NCBI RefSeq assembly: GCF_964275005.1
Contig: NW_027307658.1
Location: forward strand, 62,001-126,000
Direction of reading: 5' to 3'
DNA length: 64,000 bases
Origin: Diadema setosum
Lineage: Eukaryota > Echinodermata > Echinoidea > Diadematoida > Diadematidae
The position numbers and the translations under genes are program-made. Shown here piece after piece: positions 36,028 through 47,419 of this stretch. The notes beneath the pieces were generated by a model, which ran no database searches, had not been told where the DNA came from, and saw nothing but the letters and a program-made list of their open reading frames with translations. The first letter of the stretch is position 1, and every line of letters starts with the position of its first letter.

Positions 36028-39000
36028 TGTGCTTGTGTGCTTGTGCTTTTTTTTTTTTGTTGCTCTTGTTCTTCTTTTATATGATAGAGATTCCATTTTT
36101 CTATTTTTCTTTTTAGTGCTTGGCTAATATGCCTGTAATTGCATATGTACTTTTTTGAGTTAAAAAGAAATTGACCGGATAATTCATCCTTTTTTTTTCC
36201 TGCTTGATTTCTGCCTTAAAATGAATTGAGTGATAATTCTTGTTTTCATGGAATATGTTTCGTACATGCATGAACATTTATGACAAATGTTATTTATATG
36301 ATGTGTATTTTTTTTAACTGTTATATTTTCAAAGGAAATGGAATTAATAAAGGATCACTGAAAAAAGTGTGCATGATATTATAAGAAAAAAAATGAAAAC
36401 GCAATAAAACATCTGGAAACACTTGTTTTTCTTCAGTTACTTTTATAGGATTAAAAATCTAACCATCAACAAATTTACATGGTATAGCAAGACACATTCG
36501 TCAATGACAACCCCGTCAAAGGCATATTAAACATACCGGGAAGTCTACAAGTGAATCTAGTTTTTCCTTCCAGCATGGGATGATTTCCCGCTCGTCTTAT
36601 TTCATCTTCGGTCATCAGTTTGGGTACCATGGAAACCGTTTGTCCGTTAGCCAATGTCATTGAGCTGCAAATCATTTCCATTGCTGAACAGATTTCCTGG
36701 TCATTTTCACCCAGATGGAGAGCTCTGGCTCCTTCTGAACAAAAAGAAAAAAAGAAAAGAAAAAACGGTATCGAATAAATACAGCATTGTGCCTGACCTC
36801 TAGATTTCAAAACTCCTTCTTTTCAAGTGTCATATGCTATTGGAACCAGCTCCCCACTCCAGTGTGATGATTTCTTCTTCCCTAAAAAGGTTTAGGATGC
36901 AACTAATTGGGATGATACTGCGTCAACGTTGGAGCAACTAGGAGCTAATTTTACAATCACAAGGAGCATTTTATGCCTTTTATATACACTCAGCAGAAAA
37001 AAAGAAAAAAGTAAACACTTTTTCCTGTACATATTTTCCGTAGATGATTTTGATAATAATCATTGAGTCATATACCATATTAAAGATAATTTTGGCTGCA
37101 TTTCTAATTATCAAAATGGGCATCTCGTATTGCCATCAATGGAAAACCTCCACAGTTTGTTACTTTGAAGTTGATCCGTATGAATTAATTCCTGGCATAC
37201 ATTTATTTTTGATCTTCATGTATTACCACTGCATGGCCAATGAACTATTGGAAAATATTATGCCTTCACAGAGATGGAATACAGCACCACGCTGAATTTA
37301 ATTAACTGTCGTAGAATACTGTGTGCAGTAATTGTAATATACACAAACTTTTAACAATTCCGATTTGAAGATATACGTTTTTGCGGCCGATTTCATTCTT
37401 TTGTCATTCAATTTCAATCGTTCATTTTCGTCAAATTTGATCACGCATCGATAAATAGACATTCAACCGTAACTGACAAAGTCGGCACGCGACTAAAATC
37501 ATTGAACACGCATATATTTTCGGTAATGGCTTTTCAACTTCGTCTCCATTTGTCAACAGCTCTTTTCAAGTATTCAAATTCGCATATGAGCAAACAATTT
37601 CATGAAAGCAGCATCGAATTTAAACCTGTACGATGTCCATTATAAAGTACATCATTTGTTTTAAATTGAATGGTAATGACGACTACATGTGGATGACACA
37701 TGATGATGCAAATAAGTGAGTGAATTTGAATGGAGATCACAAATCACTATGATGATCATAATGAAAAATGATAAAGATGCCAAATGAACATTATATAAAC
37801 ACAATATGATGATTTTATTGAAACAGAGATGTAAATTAGAGATAAAGAAAGCCATGTAATGACATGACGATATAAGGATTTTATACTGAAGTTTACATGT
37901 TTAAAATGTTTAGCAAAAGAAAAACAATCTGGATGTTGAATATATACAATTCTATGATCATTATGATGGAATTTATGATGAGAAATATTTGTGAATAATA
38001 TACGTGCATTACAAAAGGGAATGCTCAATAAGAAATTTTGAAAATCGCTTGCTCAAGAACAAAAAAGAAAGTGCTTTTAAATGCTTATCTAGCCCATCGT
38101 ACCAAATGCACAAACATGTAATTTCATGCCCAAACACGAAACTGAATGCTTACATCTGAATTTAAACTTGTGACAACTGATTTTAGTGCCTAAAATGAAT
38201 CTGAAGGCATTAAACGTGAAACCGTTTAATCAAGGTCACTTCACCACTTCAAAAAAAATAATAATGATAATAATTTGAATGCACATAACATGAAATGCTC
38301 GACAATTTCAGGAATTTGGCCAGGAAAATCATTTTTGTAATACAATATACGTGTATATATCTATATAAGAAAAGAATGATCGCAAAATAGGCTCTGCGCT
38401 ATACCTAAACATTTCAATTAAGCTGTCATATTTATTCTATTCAACAAAAGTTGGAACAAAATACAAGCACAAAATACAGAATTCATCGTTTTATTATTTT
38501 GTAAGAAAAACATATTGCGAGGATCATAAAGTAGATAACAGAATAAAATAGCATAGCATAGCAGAAAAATCGATAACACCAATTCGCATATTTTGCAAGT
38601 TTAAACAGAAAAGGTAAATTTAACAATCGGAAAAAATGTGGTCCATTGAAGAGCAAAGAAAATGGAAATACGGATCACTCTGCACTTAATATGTAACTGA
38701 ATATCATCCAGAAAGTGTTCATGTGTAGTGATCTGTTATGTTTAATAGTCCATCATCACAGGGATGAAAATACCACCATCCCAGTGACACCCCTACCTGT
38801 TTAATAACAAGGATTATTCTTACAGTTATGAATACAATATCATATTTTCGTATTATTTTCTTTGTTTTCAGGCAGCTCTAATCGCAGTTATTCCATGTTA
38901 ACAAGGATGGAGTTACCGCCCACTACGTATGCGCACAAGCTTAAACATTAAGTGATAATCATGAATTGTAATAGATAACATAGATGATTATAGCTAATTT

Positions 39001-39440
39001 GTATAAAAATGTCAGACATTCCAGTACATCAGCGTGATACACAAGTATAGGACCTATACAGTTAACAATAAACTTATTCATACCCCTGAGAAATTTTTAG
39101 TTTTGAGCAAATTTCTTACAAGTGAAGGATGGAGTGATGGTGATAAGGTGTTAACTTTTTATCTTATTTGTCCTCTCCAGTTTCACCTCATTTGCATAAC
39201 AATAGAAATGTTGAGATATAACACCCAATCACCATCACTCCATCATTTACTTTGAAGAAATCTGCTCAAAACTAAAAATTTCCCATGGGTATGAATAATA
39301 TTATTTTGTTGTTAACTGTATGTATATAAGAGATAAAAATCAATTTCATCACACAATAATATACATATCTTGGTCATTTAAAAAGAAAACTTACCGCATA
39401 AGATTAGCGTCACAATAATTTTGGGTAGAATTTCCGCCAT
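32264..39440 (-). CDS. Gene B: secreted EGF/FAMeT-domain protein, complete, 262 aa
   Basis: Five exons: 39440-39395, 36734-36537, 34592-34494, 33819-33649 and 32538-32264. They sum to 789 nt, or 262 codons plus stop, with every intron phase 1. The layout is a signal peptide (MAEILPKIIVTLILC, probable cleavage after EGARA), an unrecognised module with three cysteines (about residues 16-82), an EGF-like domain (about 83-115) and a FAMeT-like domain to the C-terminus. The FAMeT calls rest on LDFEVSAG, ARIVLTMAP, the VIGGNRN turn, YDRFWLNF, FFNWLDPNP and IGLMTWHGSTGRWKF, which match the usual order of that family. The FAMeT name comes from crustacean proteins; enzymatic activity is doubtful and a binding role is as likely. 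No transmembrane segment or GPI signal is seen, so the product is probably secreted. AATAAA signals follow the stop at 32205 and 32137. Confidence 0.85.
32825..32900. repeat. (TA)n microsatellite in intron 4 of gene B
   Basis: Interrupted TA tract that gene C lacks at the same place. Confidence 0.85.
33649..33819 (-). CDS. Gene B exon 4: N-terminal half of FAMeT-like domain
   Basis: 171 nt. Encodes CNVIHTPDSGTQRIYNFHG, then LNLRTNMTSLDFEVSAG, then ARIVLTMAPSQTNIPYLI. The donor is GTGAGT at 33643-33648; the acceptor is the less usual AAG at 33820-33822, behind a T/C-rich tract. No long open frame marks this exon; it was found by frame, phase and match to gene C. Confidence 0.85.
34258..34302. 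repeat. (TA)n microsatellite in intron 3 of gene B
   Basis: About 22 TA units between the EGF exon and FAMeT exon 4, aligned with the longer tract at 47-168 of gene A. Confidence 0.9.
34494..34592 (-). CDS. Gene B exon 3: EGF-like domain
   Basis: 99 nt with six cysteines in EGF spacing, a polypyrimidine tract and CAG acceptor, and a GTAAGA donor. Phase 1-1 is the usual phase for shuffled EGF exons. No calcium-binding DxNE-type start is present. Confidence 0.9.
36001..36032. repeat. (GT)n microsatellite in intron 2 of gene B
   Basis: TGTGTG tract; gene C has a GC/GT tract at the aligned place (54272-54312). Confidence 0.85.
36537..36734 (-). CDS. Gene B exon 2: unrecognised 66-residue module
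   Basis: 198 nt, acceptor TTCAG and donor GTATGT, phase 1-1. It begins EGARALHLGENDQ and ends RFTCRLPG. It differs from gene C at six positions, two of them E-to-K. Confidence 0.85.
37373..38345. repeat. Fold-back relative in intron 1 of gene B
   Basis: TTTCATTCTTTTGTCATTCAATTTCAAT at the left and AATTTGAATGC / ACAATTTCAGGAATTTGGCC at the right match 55353-56383 in gene C intron 1. It therefore predates the B/C duplication, unlike the copies at 40940 and 42852. Confidence 0.55.
39395..39440 (-). CDS. Gene B exon 1: signal peptide
   Basis: MAEILPKIIVTLILC, then donor GTAAGT. The ATG is preceded by a five-copy 8-bp repeat (TGACGCTG) in the presumed 5' UTR that genes A and C lack. The hydrophobic run IIVTLIL is followed after splicing by EGARA, a good signal-peptidase site. 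Confidence 0.8.
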
Positions 39441-39650
39441 ATCTTCTGATAAAGATGCTATGACGCTGTGACGCTGTGACGCTGTGACGCTGTGACGCTG
39501 CTGTGACTTGAAAGTGGATACCTTATTAATGCTACCAACATCAGTCCAGCAGAGAAATAATGTCAGTGGTTTTATGCTGCAATGCGTTTGCCTAAATAAA
39601 ATCAATAAACGTTTTATAAAATTTATACTTCTTTAGAAACGGCAAATGTA
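39441..39650 (-). promoter_or_regulatory. Conserved 5' flank of gene B
   Basis: Sequence upstream of the ATG aligns with 57223-57385 in gene C and partly with 27290-27460 in gene A, including CAGCAGAGAAA and a TATAAATTTTATA-type stretch at 39612-39627 (57355-57372 in C). It probably holds the core promoter and 5' UTR. No start site can be fixed from sequence. Confidence 0.35.
39461..39500 (+). repeat. Five-copy 8-bp minisatellite TGACGCTG
   Basis: Five perfect head-to-tail copies lie about 20 nt upstream of the gene B start codon. Genes A and C have no such array at the aligned place. Confidence 0.9.
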
Positions 39651-39719
39651 CGACGGCTTTGTGAACCTCTTGGGGGTACATTGACGCAATACGAAATTAC
39701 TGTCTCTCACTTTGCATGC

Positions 39720-39770
39720 GTGTGTTCGTGTGTGTGTGTGTGAGTGTGTGCGTGTGTGTGTGTGTGTGTA
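39720..39770. repeat. (GT)n microsatellite upstream of gene B
   Basis: Interrupted GT tract; gene C has a longer one at the aligned place (57473-57520). Confidence 0.9.
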
Positions 39771-40014
39771 CACCTTTGTATGTACATGTATACATTGACA
39801 GTAAAGTGTGTAATGTCACAGAGTCAAACGGGTTCTGAAATCGCAAAGCACCTAATGCCCACGGTGCAATATTACACTATCGCTCTGTCAGAAGAACCAA
39901 ACAGAATAATCAGCGAGTATTGATGGCATACCTTTCTATTCGCAATCATTTGGCAGCAAAATGAAAAAAAAAAAAAATGGGACAACCATACAGGCATTAT
40001 TCATCGCGCATTAA

Positions 40015-40420
40015 TCCCCCTCCCCCCCCCCCCCCCGCCATCTTCATTTCATTAGCCTTGATCAAGGGCGTCGATTCGTTTTATGATGGGGGGGGGGGGA
40101 GGGGAGTGTCAAAACTTAGCAGAATGTGCATGGAGGACAGCCGGGTGAATGGGGGGGGGGGGGGAGGGGGGCTTAAGGGGATTTTTTTTTCTTTTGTAAT
40201 GGTAATTTTAGAATTGAAATCAAACGATCTGTTTCTATTTATTAGCTTACCATCGTACTTCAGCGGTCAACGAGAACCACTTTTGTTTTCATAACCATCC
40301 CTGATTTGGTATGGGAGGGGCAAAGTTTGCCCGACCTCTTTACCCGATTGACGCCCATGGCCTTGGTCATCATGTCGTCACTCCTTCAAATACCAACTTA
40401 TATAAAAGGGGGGGGGGGGG
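40015..40420. repeat. Poly(C)/poly(G) cluster upstream of gene B
   Basis: C run at 40019-40036 and G runs at 40087-40100, 40151-40170 and 40409-40420. Frames encoding Gly- or Pro-rich peptides here are artefacts. Confidence 0.85.
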
Positions 40421-40939
40421 TCTTCCTTCTGGCACAGCACATTGCCCTTCCTATCATACAGCTTCAGATCGACCCCGTTTCTATTCATGACTTTCTAGCC
40501 AATTAGCTGTTTTATAGTGGTTGCCCATGCGATCCAGGCGCCTACTTTTGTATTCAAAGTGTTAACAATTATACCAATAACATTAATGACTACGGCATTC
40601 TGCCAACGAAGGATATTCATTTTTTTTTTCAAGTACCTACATGGAATATCAATAAAAGGCAGCAATGTCTACTCTTCTGCACAACTGACAACACAGTTCA
40701 ATAGTATTCTTATAACCAAACACCTATACCGGTACACTTCCCTTCCATACGATTCCATTGCCCTCTGACGATTAATTTTCATAACAATTTATTCGATGAG
40801 CGAAGCCTTATATCAGTTACATTAATTACAAACTATATTTCCTAAAATAACTCAAATTGTATGGCCTCATTTAGTCTTTCATTGCAATTTCTAATCTATA
40901 TTTCTATATGATGTTTGTTATTCCGAAGCTGCGTTATTA

Positions 40940-42449
40940 TAGGTTTTCCCGGTCAATTTGATACTTTTGTCATTCAAGTTCCTATTCCGAGCATTCGATT
41001 TCACGCATTCCACGCTCGCAGCACTGAATCAGCAATCAAATTCAAAATCCGGTCATTCGAATTCACTATCCGAGCATTCAAATTCACTGTCGGAGCATTC
41101 AAATTCACTATCGGAGCATTCAAATTCACTATCGGAACATTCAAATTCAATATAGGAGCATTCAAATTGAAGAGAGAGAGCACGCATTTCATCAATGAGC
41201 AGTCAAATTCATGTCAAGCTGGCGACGGAATCTCGTCGGTCATTCAAATTCGTGAATAGGCAACCATGTTCCAAATAACTGCATTCAATTTAAAAGAAGT
41301 CCTGAATTTAGTTAGTTTGGGGTCGTGTATACATGTATTTCTCATTCGGCTTTGAATATATTGGGATTCATGATGATCATTCATTTTGCAGTAGAGGTCC
41401 ACCTGTTCATTGACAATTTTGAACTCGCGCTTAGCAAATAGAAATATACAGGCACATGTCCCTCGGATTGGACATGAAATGGAGGTCCCATGTGTAAGAG
41501 AGTCACAACTCATGCACGTAAAAGATCCCACTTCATTTATTCATCGCAAAGAGCAGAACATCAAACTGGACCCCATATTATGGAAGACCAGCTTTTGCAG
41601 CTGAATATGGGTTATCCAGCCATATTTTTTGATGCAAAATGAAACAAACGAAAATTAGGCACTGTATAGGCCTACAGACGAGCATAATACGGAGGGTTGG
41701 TTGACACTTTCGAGGAAAAAAACACAATTTCGACTATACTGAAATTGATACTTTAACATTTTATACGTGTTGTTTGTTGTGTATTGCTGTCTTATTGAGT
41801 AACTTTTGTGGGACAATATGTGAGATCATTGTGTGTCAGTTTGTCTTTAAATTGATGAATTGTCATTATAATGATTATGTGGTTCGTGGTGTTGGGGCGT
41901 TGTCAGCATGCAGTATCACCAAGAAATATTACGATTACTAGTCGTTGTGTTGTTTGGATGCACTGCTGATTGGACATTGCAATTTGAAATTTATTGAGAT
42001 GAAAAACAAAGAATACCTGAGCAGAGAAGAATGTAGAACCTGTAAAAAACCATAATTACACTATATATGCAAGCCTTTATTGGTTGTGTTGGCCCTTTTC
42101 CTTTTCTTAAAAGTCTACTCCATTTTCCTCGTTAAATTGATCGCACGAAGTAGGTACTTGATCGCCTAAAAATGAATTTGAACGCTCCAGACAAGCTCAT
42201 TGGGACTATTACGTGACTATCGCATGAATTTGAATGCACGAGTAGGAAAGTCGGTGCTCGCATTTTGAAATTGAATGCCCAATCGTGAATTTGATTTCAC
42301 GAAAACGAAATAGAACGCCCATAAATGAAATTGATCGCTCGGATTCTGAATTTGAATGCCCGAATATTTTTGCGTGCGTACGCTGCGTGAATTTGAATGC
42401 ACATTAATGAATTTGAGTGACAAAAGTATGAAATTGACCGGAAAACCTA
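40940..42449. mobile_element. 1.5-kb fold-back element, copy 1
   Basis: Ends TAGGTTTTCCCGGTCAATTT and AAATTGACCGGAAAACCTA, flanked by TA. Unit 3 has the empty site GCGTTATTATAAAACACG at about 60900. The left arm holds six tandem 21-bp units around GAGCATTCAAATTCACTATCG (41060-41170); the right arm has diverged GAATTTGAATGC words. No transposase. Confidence 0.88.
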
Positions 42450-42851
42450 TATAAAACACGCAAATTACATATTTTTACTGCTATTTATTACTGTAACGTT
42501 GTTATGTATACGAGCTGATTCTAAATTTTTCATGGTGTCATGTTGAATGCAGCAATTCTTCTTCAAATCAAAAGATATTTCATTATATTTTGTAACGTGT
42601 AGAGCTCTGTGTTGTGACCTGAAACCATTAAAATTCTTTAAATATGGATTTGGGATCTAATATTTCAGCCTCTATAAAACCGTTGCCCTATACCAACTCC
42701 AGGAATGTAACATGTCTCTCTTCAAAAGCATGTGATATCAAACTGAATTCAAGCCTTATGTGGATATCTTTCCACAATATCTGTCAACTCAAACGTTAAA
42801 GGACAAGTCCACCATCATATACATGTGGACTGAGTGTACGCAACAATATTA

Positions 42852-44334
42852 TAGGTTTTCCCGGTCAATTTCATACTTTTGTCATTCAAGTTCCTATTCC
42901 GAGCATTCAATTTCACGCATTCCACGCTCGCAGCACTGAATCAGCAATCAAATTCAAAATCCGGTCATTCGAATTCACTATCCGAGCATTCAAATTCACT
43001 CTGGGAGCATTCAAATTCACTATCGGAGCATTCAAATTCGCTATCGGAACATTCAAATTCACTATCGGAGCATTCAAATTTAAGAGAGGAGCACGCATTT
43101 CATCATTGAGCATTCAAATTCATGTCAAGCTGGCGACGGAATCTCGTCGGTCATTCAAATTCGTGAATAGGCAACCATGTTCCGAATAACTGCATTCAAT
43201 TTAAAAGAAGTCTTGAATTTAGTTAGTTTGGGGAAGTGTATGCATGTGTTTCTCACTTGGCTTTGGATATATTGGGATTTATGATTATTATTTATTTTGC
43301 AGTAGAGGTCCACCTGTTAATTGACAATTTTGAACTCGCGCTTAGCAAATAGGAATATACAGGCACATGTCCCTGGGATTGGACATAAAATGGAGGTCCC
43401 ACGTGTAAAAGAGTCACAACTCATGCATGTAAAAGATCCCACTTCATTATTCATCGCAAAGAGCAAAACATCTAACTGGACCCCATATGGAAGACCAGCT
43501 TTTGCAGCTGAATATGGGTTATCCAGCCATCTTCTTTGATAGAAAATGAAACAAACAAAAATTAGGCACTGTATAGGTTTACAGACGAACATAATACGGA
43601 GGGTTGGTTGACACTGTCGAGGAAAAAAAAAACCATAATTTCGACTATTTTGAAAAGCATACATGAGTATTTTATACGTGTTGTTTGTTGTGTATTGCTG
43701 TCTTATTGATTTAATTTTGCGGGACTATGTGAGATCATTGTGTGTCAGTTTGTCTTAAATTGATGAATTGTCATTAATGTGGTTGGTGTTAGGGCGTTGC
43801 AGTATCATCAAGAAATATGATTACTCGTCGTTGTGTTGTTTGGATGCACTGCTTATTGGACATTGCACTATGAAATTTATTGAGATGAATAACAAAGAAT
43901 ACATGAACAGAGAACAATGTAGAACATGTTAACAATCCTAATTACACTATATGCAAGCATTCATTGGTTGTGTTGGCCCTTTTTCCGTTCTTAAAAGTCT
44001 CCTCCATTTTCCTCGTTAAATTGATTGCACGAAGTAGGAACTTGATCGCCTCAAAATGAATTTGAACGCTCCAAACAAGCTCATTGGGACTATCACGTGA
44101 CTATCGCATGAATTTGAATGCACGAGTAGGAAAGTCGGTGCTCGCATTTTGAAATTGAATGCCCAATCGTGAAATTGATTTCACGAAAACGAAATAGAAC
44201 GCTCATAAATGAAATTGATCGCTCGGATTCTGAATTTGAATGCCCCAATATTTTTGCGTGCGTGCGCTGCGTGAATTTGAATGCACATTAATGAATTTGA
44301 GTGACAAAAATATGAAATTGACCGGGAAAACCTA
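42852..44334. mobile_element. 1.5-kb fold-back element, copy 2
   Basis: Nearly the same sequence as copy 1 over its length, same TAGGTTTTCC ends and TA flanks. It sits inside a copy of the GCAATATTA-GTAGAACAC interspersed repeat, which supplies the inferred empty site. Confidence 0.88.
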
Positions 44335-44850
44335 TAGTAAAACACGTCAATGAAAGTTTAGGGAAAATCCGACAATCCGTCCCAGAGTTATGAAACTGTA
44401 AAATATCTCCGCAGTCACTGCTGGATAAGAAGACTTCTACAGTGTATGATGTCACATGCGTACAACGATATAAGGAAAATAAAAGGAGAATTTCACAAAA
44501 CTTTACTTTTTGAATAAAGTGCACATTTCTTTGACTTGTTACTGACGTTTGTTAAGGGTAATATTATTAAGCCTGCCTCCTGAAAAAGAGAAGTCGAATG
44601 TTATTTTGTTATGCGAGAAAAGTGGAAATATGTGGAATTTTCTTTATTCTTTCTTTATATCGTTGTACAGATGTGACATCACAAGCTATAGTAGTATTGT
44701 CATCTAGCCATAACTGAGCAGAAACTTCAAAAATTCATAACTTTTTAATGGATTGTCCGATTTTCCTCAAACTCTCACTGATGTGTTCTACTAATATTGC
44801 TGGGTTCACTCAACCCACATGTCTATGAAGGTGAACTTCTCCTTTAACAT
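44335..44850 (-). repeat. Interspersed repeat of the GCAATATTAGTAGAAC family
   Basis: Both orientations of CACTGATGTGTTCTACTAATATTGCTG and GTGATGTCACATGCGTACAACGATATAA are present, forming an imperfect inverted pair about a 200-bp centre. Confidence 0.6.
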
Positions 44851-45179
44851 ACACCCAATCTCAGAATAAATGGATACATTTTGTTTATGTTACATTTTGT
44901 TTCTATGATTTGCTTACAAAAAGAACGCCGATTATTGTCAACAAAACGTATTTCTTAAACAAATTTTCATTTGAATAAATAACTCCATGTAATACTTTAT
45001 ACAGAAATCTCCCTGACTTTTGTCAAGAGCGACGTACTTCTCGGTGCCTGATTTATACATTATATATTCTATCATTTTCTTTCTTGACAATGTAAAATCA
45101 TTGTGACCATCTATCTCAGAAAAGGCTTAAGAAAACTTCAAATAAAATATATTACATATGTATGTACTGACTAGAGACT

Positions 45180-45990
45180 TTTGAGGTAAGTGGGTCAAAG
45201 TCAACTTCTCAAAATATCACTTTCCCCTTATTATGCAATGCCTGCATGGTTTTTCATTGAAACTTTGTGTATACTGTTCTTGCATTGCGCACAGCAGAGA
45301 TTTTCTTGGAAGGTTTTTTATTTACTTGTTTGTTTTTTTTTTAACAAAAAAGTCAAAAGGTCAAAGGTCAAGTGAAAATACTAAATTTCACTTCTTCCTC
45401 CATATCTCGGATGTTGTTCAAGGTATCATCATGACATTTAGATACTTAGATATGTGTGCATGTCCTGCCTGACCGTGATTCTCTTTGGAATTTCAAGGTC
45501 AAAGGGTCAAAGGTTAAGGGTCGAAGGTCAGGTTCAAATACCAAAATTTGACTATTTAAAACTGAATTTACACTTTCTCTCCATACCTTGAAAATGAATC
45601 ATTGCAAAAAAAAAAAACTTATAAAAGGGTCAAAAGTCAAGTAAGAATCCTCAAATCCACTCCCCCCAAAAAAGACCTGCTCTCTTGAATAAACAATCAT
45701 AGCTTCTAATGCAAATAAACCTTTACTTCAAGGAAAGTGAACATTAAACACATTTGTGACAAACATGATATTTTAATATTTTGCCAATGATGTGAAACTT
45801 TCATCAGACATTGTCTAAAAGTACAATAGACCTACTTGGAGAACCATGCATTATGGCAGATGTATACCAATCGCCATAGAATTTCTAGTTTTTTTATTGT
45901 AATTATTGTAGCATGCAAAATAATTAATCAAACATATTCTGTTTTCTTAAATCTTGTGAGAAACGATGACCATTAATGACAAAGTTGCTC
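45180..45990 (+). repeat. Repeat with direct AGGTCA copies, also at 63000-63815
   Basis: A GGTCAAAGGTCA-rich block near-identical in units 2 and 3. It contains a perfect AGGTCA-A-AGGTCA at 45358-45370. Frames in it are not conserved as protein: one copy has indels of 1-3 bp. Confidence 0.75.
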
Positions 45991-46020
45991 ATTATTATAA
46001 ATGGCAATGAATTAATAATT

Positions 46021-46262
46021 ATGTGACCGTGCACCACAAAACAAACAAAAAGTCCCCCTTGATTTCATGTAAGGATTAAAAACAGGTGAAATTGGTCAAC
46101 TGTGTCAATCTTAAGTTTCTCATAGTTATTTTCTGAAAGGGCTATCTTTCTTCTACATTATTCTTTAGTTTGGGATCATAACACAAATGGAAAAGTGTGT
46201 TTTCAACAGTTTTTCTACAACCCTTTTTTTGAGAGAGAGAGTATAGAATGATCAGGTATGTA
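46021..46262 (+). mobile_element. Truncated MITE copy at the unit 2/3 junction
   Basis: TATGTGACCGTGCACC start and internal TTTTCTGAAAG and AAAGTGTGTTTT blocks align with the left third of 3799-4421. The other end is missing, and the sequence passes directly into the start of duplication unit 3. Confidence 0.7.
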
Positions 46263-46479
46263 TCACCGGAATGATGTTCGTCATTTCGGGTGTTCGTTAA
46301 ACGAAACACAATTTTCGTGTACCTAAATGTTTGTTAGTCCTTAAAAAAAAAGCGAGATGATTCCAATATTTGGTAGTGTTCTGTTGTTCGAAAACAATGA
46401 AATAAAATATGACTCGGTCTTCTGAAGGTTGGTTGATTCTAAAATAAAAATAAGATTCGTTATAACGTACACACTAAGA

Positions 46480-46640
46480 TTTTTCTTTTTGTTGTGCTTT
46501 TACCAGTGTGGCACCATTATGGGTGCAACTTTCACCCCTTCAGACCAGTATCACAGTGGGAGCATTAACGGTGCAACTCTGCACCTTGCTGGTCTGAAAG
46601 GTGCAACGTTGCACCCGTAGAGGTACTCCTGTGACATTGA
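46480..46640. repeat. Hairpin repeat with GTGCAAC/GTTGCAC arms
   Basis: CTTTTACCAGTGTGG...GGGTGCAACTTTCACCC and GGTCTGAAAGGTGCAACGTTGCACCC. The aligned copy in unit 2 is 29400-29570, so it predates the duplication. Confidence 0.6.
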
Positions 46641-47151
46641 TCTGCACCCTTGCATTTTTCTTAATGGGTAGGTACAGTGTATGTTGTTACGAAAGTTGGA
46701 CAGTCCGTAAATGAAATAAAAAATCGAAATTAAAGATAGGGTTCCTTATTTCGAAGGTTCGATAATCTGAAAATGAAATAAGCTTCGGATCGTTCTGCAA
46801 ATTCCTGTGCAATCCAAAAATGAAATACGTTTATTCCGGAGGAACGTTATTCCCAAGGTTCACTAGTCTGAAAAAGTCCACTGTACGTCGAAATTTCTTA
46901 TATTTTCCAAAGTTACCATGTCAGTTTAATACGGAATTGGATATTTTTTCAAAAGTTATACTCCATTCACATTAAATGTAAACACTCCACTTATAATCTT
47001 TGTTTATAAGAAGGATTTACATCATAAATTATGCTGAAAGAGACACCACGGCTGTATTTGAAACACACCACACACGCAAATTTTCTTTTTCAAAAAACTT
47101 TATTCACTATCACTCAAACTCCACAAAATATTGTTATTAACTGAAACCCAA

Positions 47152-47155
<4 letters not shown>

Positions 47156-47181
<26 letters not shown>
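47156..47181. repeat. (CA)n microsatellite
   Basis: CACACA tract in the 3' flank of unit 3. Confidence 0.9.
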
Positions 47182-47183
<2 letters not shown>

Positions 47184-47419
47184 TTACTCAGGTGTTATGC
47201 ATGTATTATATATGATATCATACTATAATTTGAGCAACTTTGTCTGTCTGTCTGTCTGTTTGCAATTCTACTCCTCCCAGGTCCTTGGTCCGATCTCCAT
47301 CAAACTTAGTGGGTGGATGCAGGTTGACCGCGAAATTGCCCTTGAGGGGTTCATTTTTGTAAAGGTCAATGTCACTGGGGTCAAAGGTCAAATAACTTCT
47401 AATTTTCGTCAGCTGCAAT

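Larger units (their letters stand above)
29148..46262. repeat. Tandem segmental duplication unit 2 (holds gene B)
   Basis: Homology with the next unit begins at TGTTCGTCATTTCGG (29148 and about 46273) and continues through the 3' flank, all five exons, introns and 5' flank. The right end is a truncated MITE at 46021-46262. Boundaries are accurate to some tens of bases. Confidence 0.75.

Noticed and set aside
40915..41259. A repetitive protein (FKFTIGAFKFTI...) on the plus strand
   Set aside because: It is a translation of the 21-bp tandem units in the fold-back arm. Copy 2 has different frame content and no start or splice context.
45190..45472. Small frames conserved between 45190-45472 and 63061-63291
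   Set aside because: The similarity comes from the duplicated repeat. Indels between copies are not in multiples of three, and there is no excess of silent changes.
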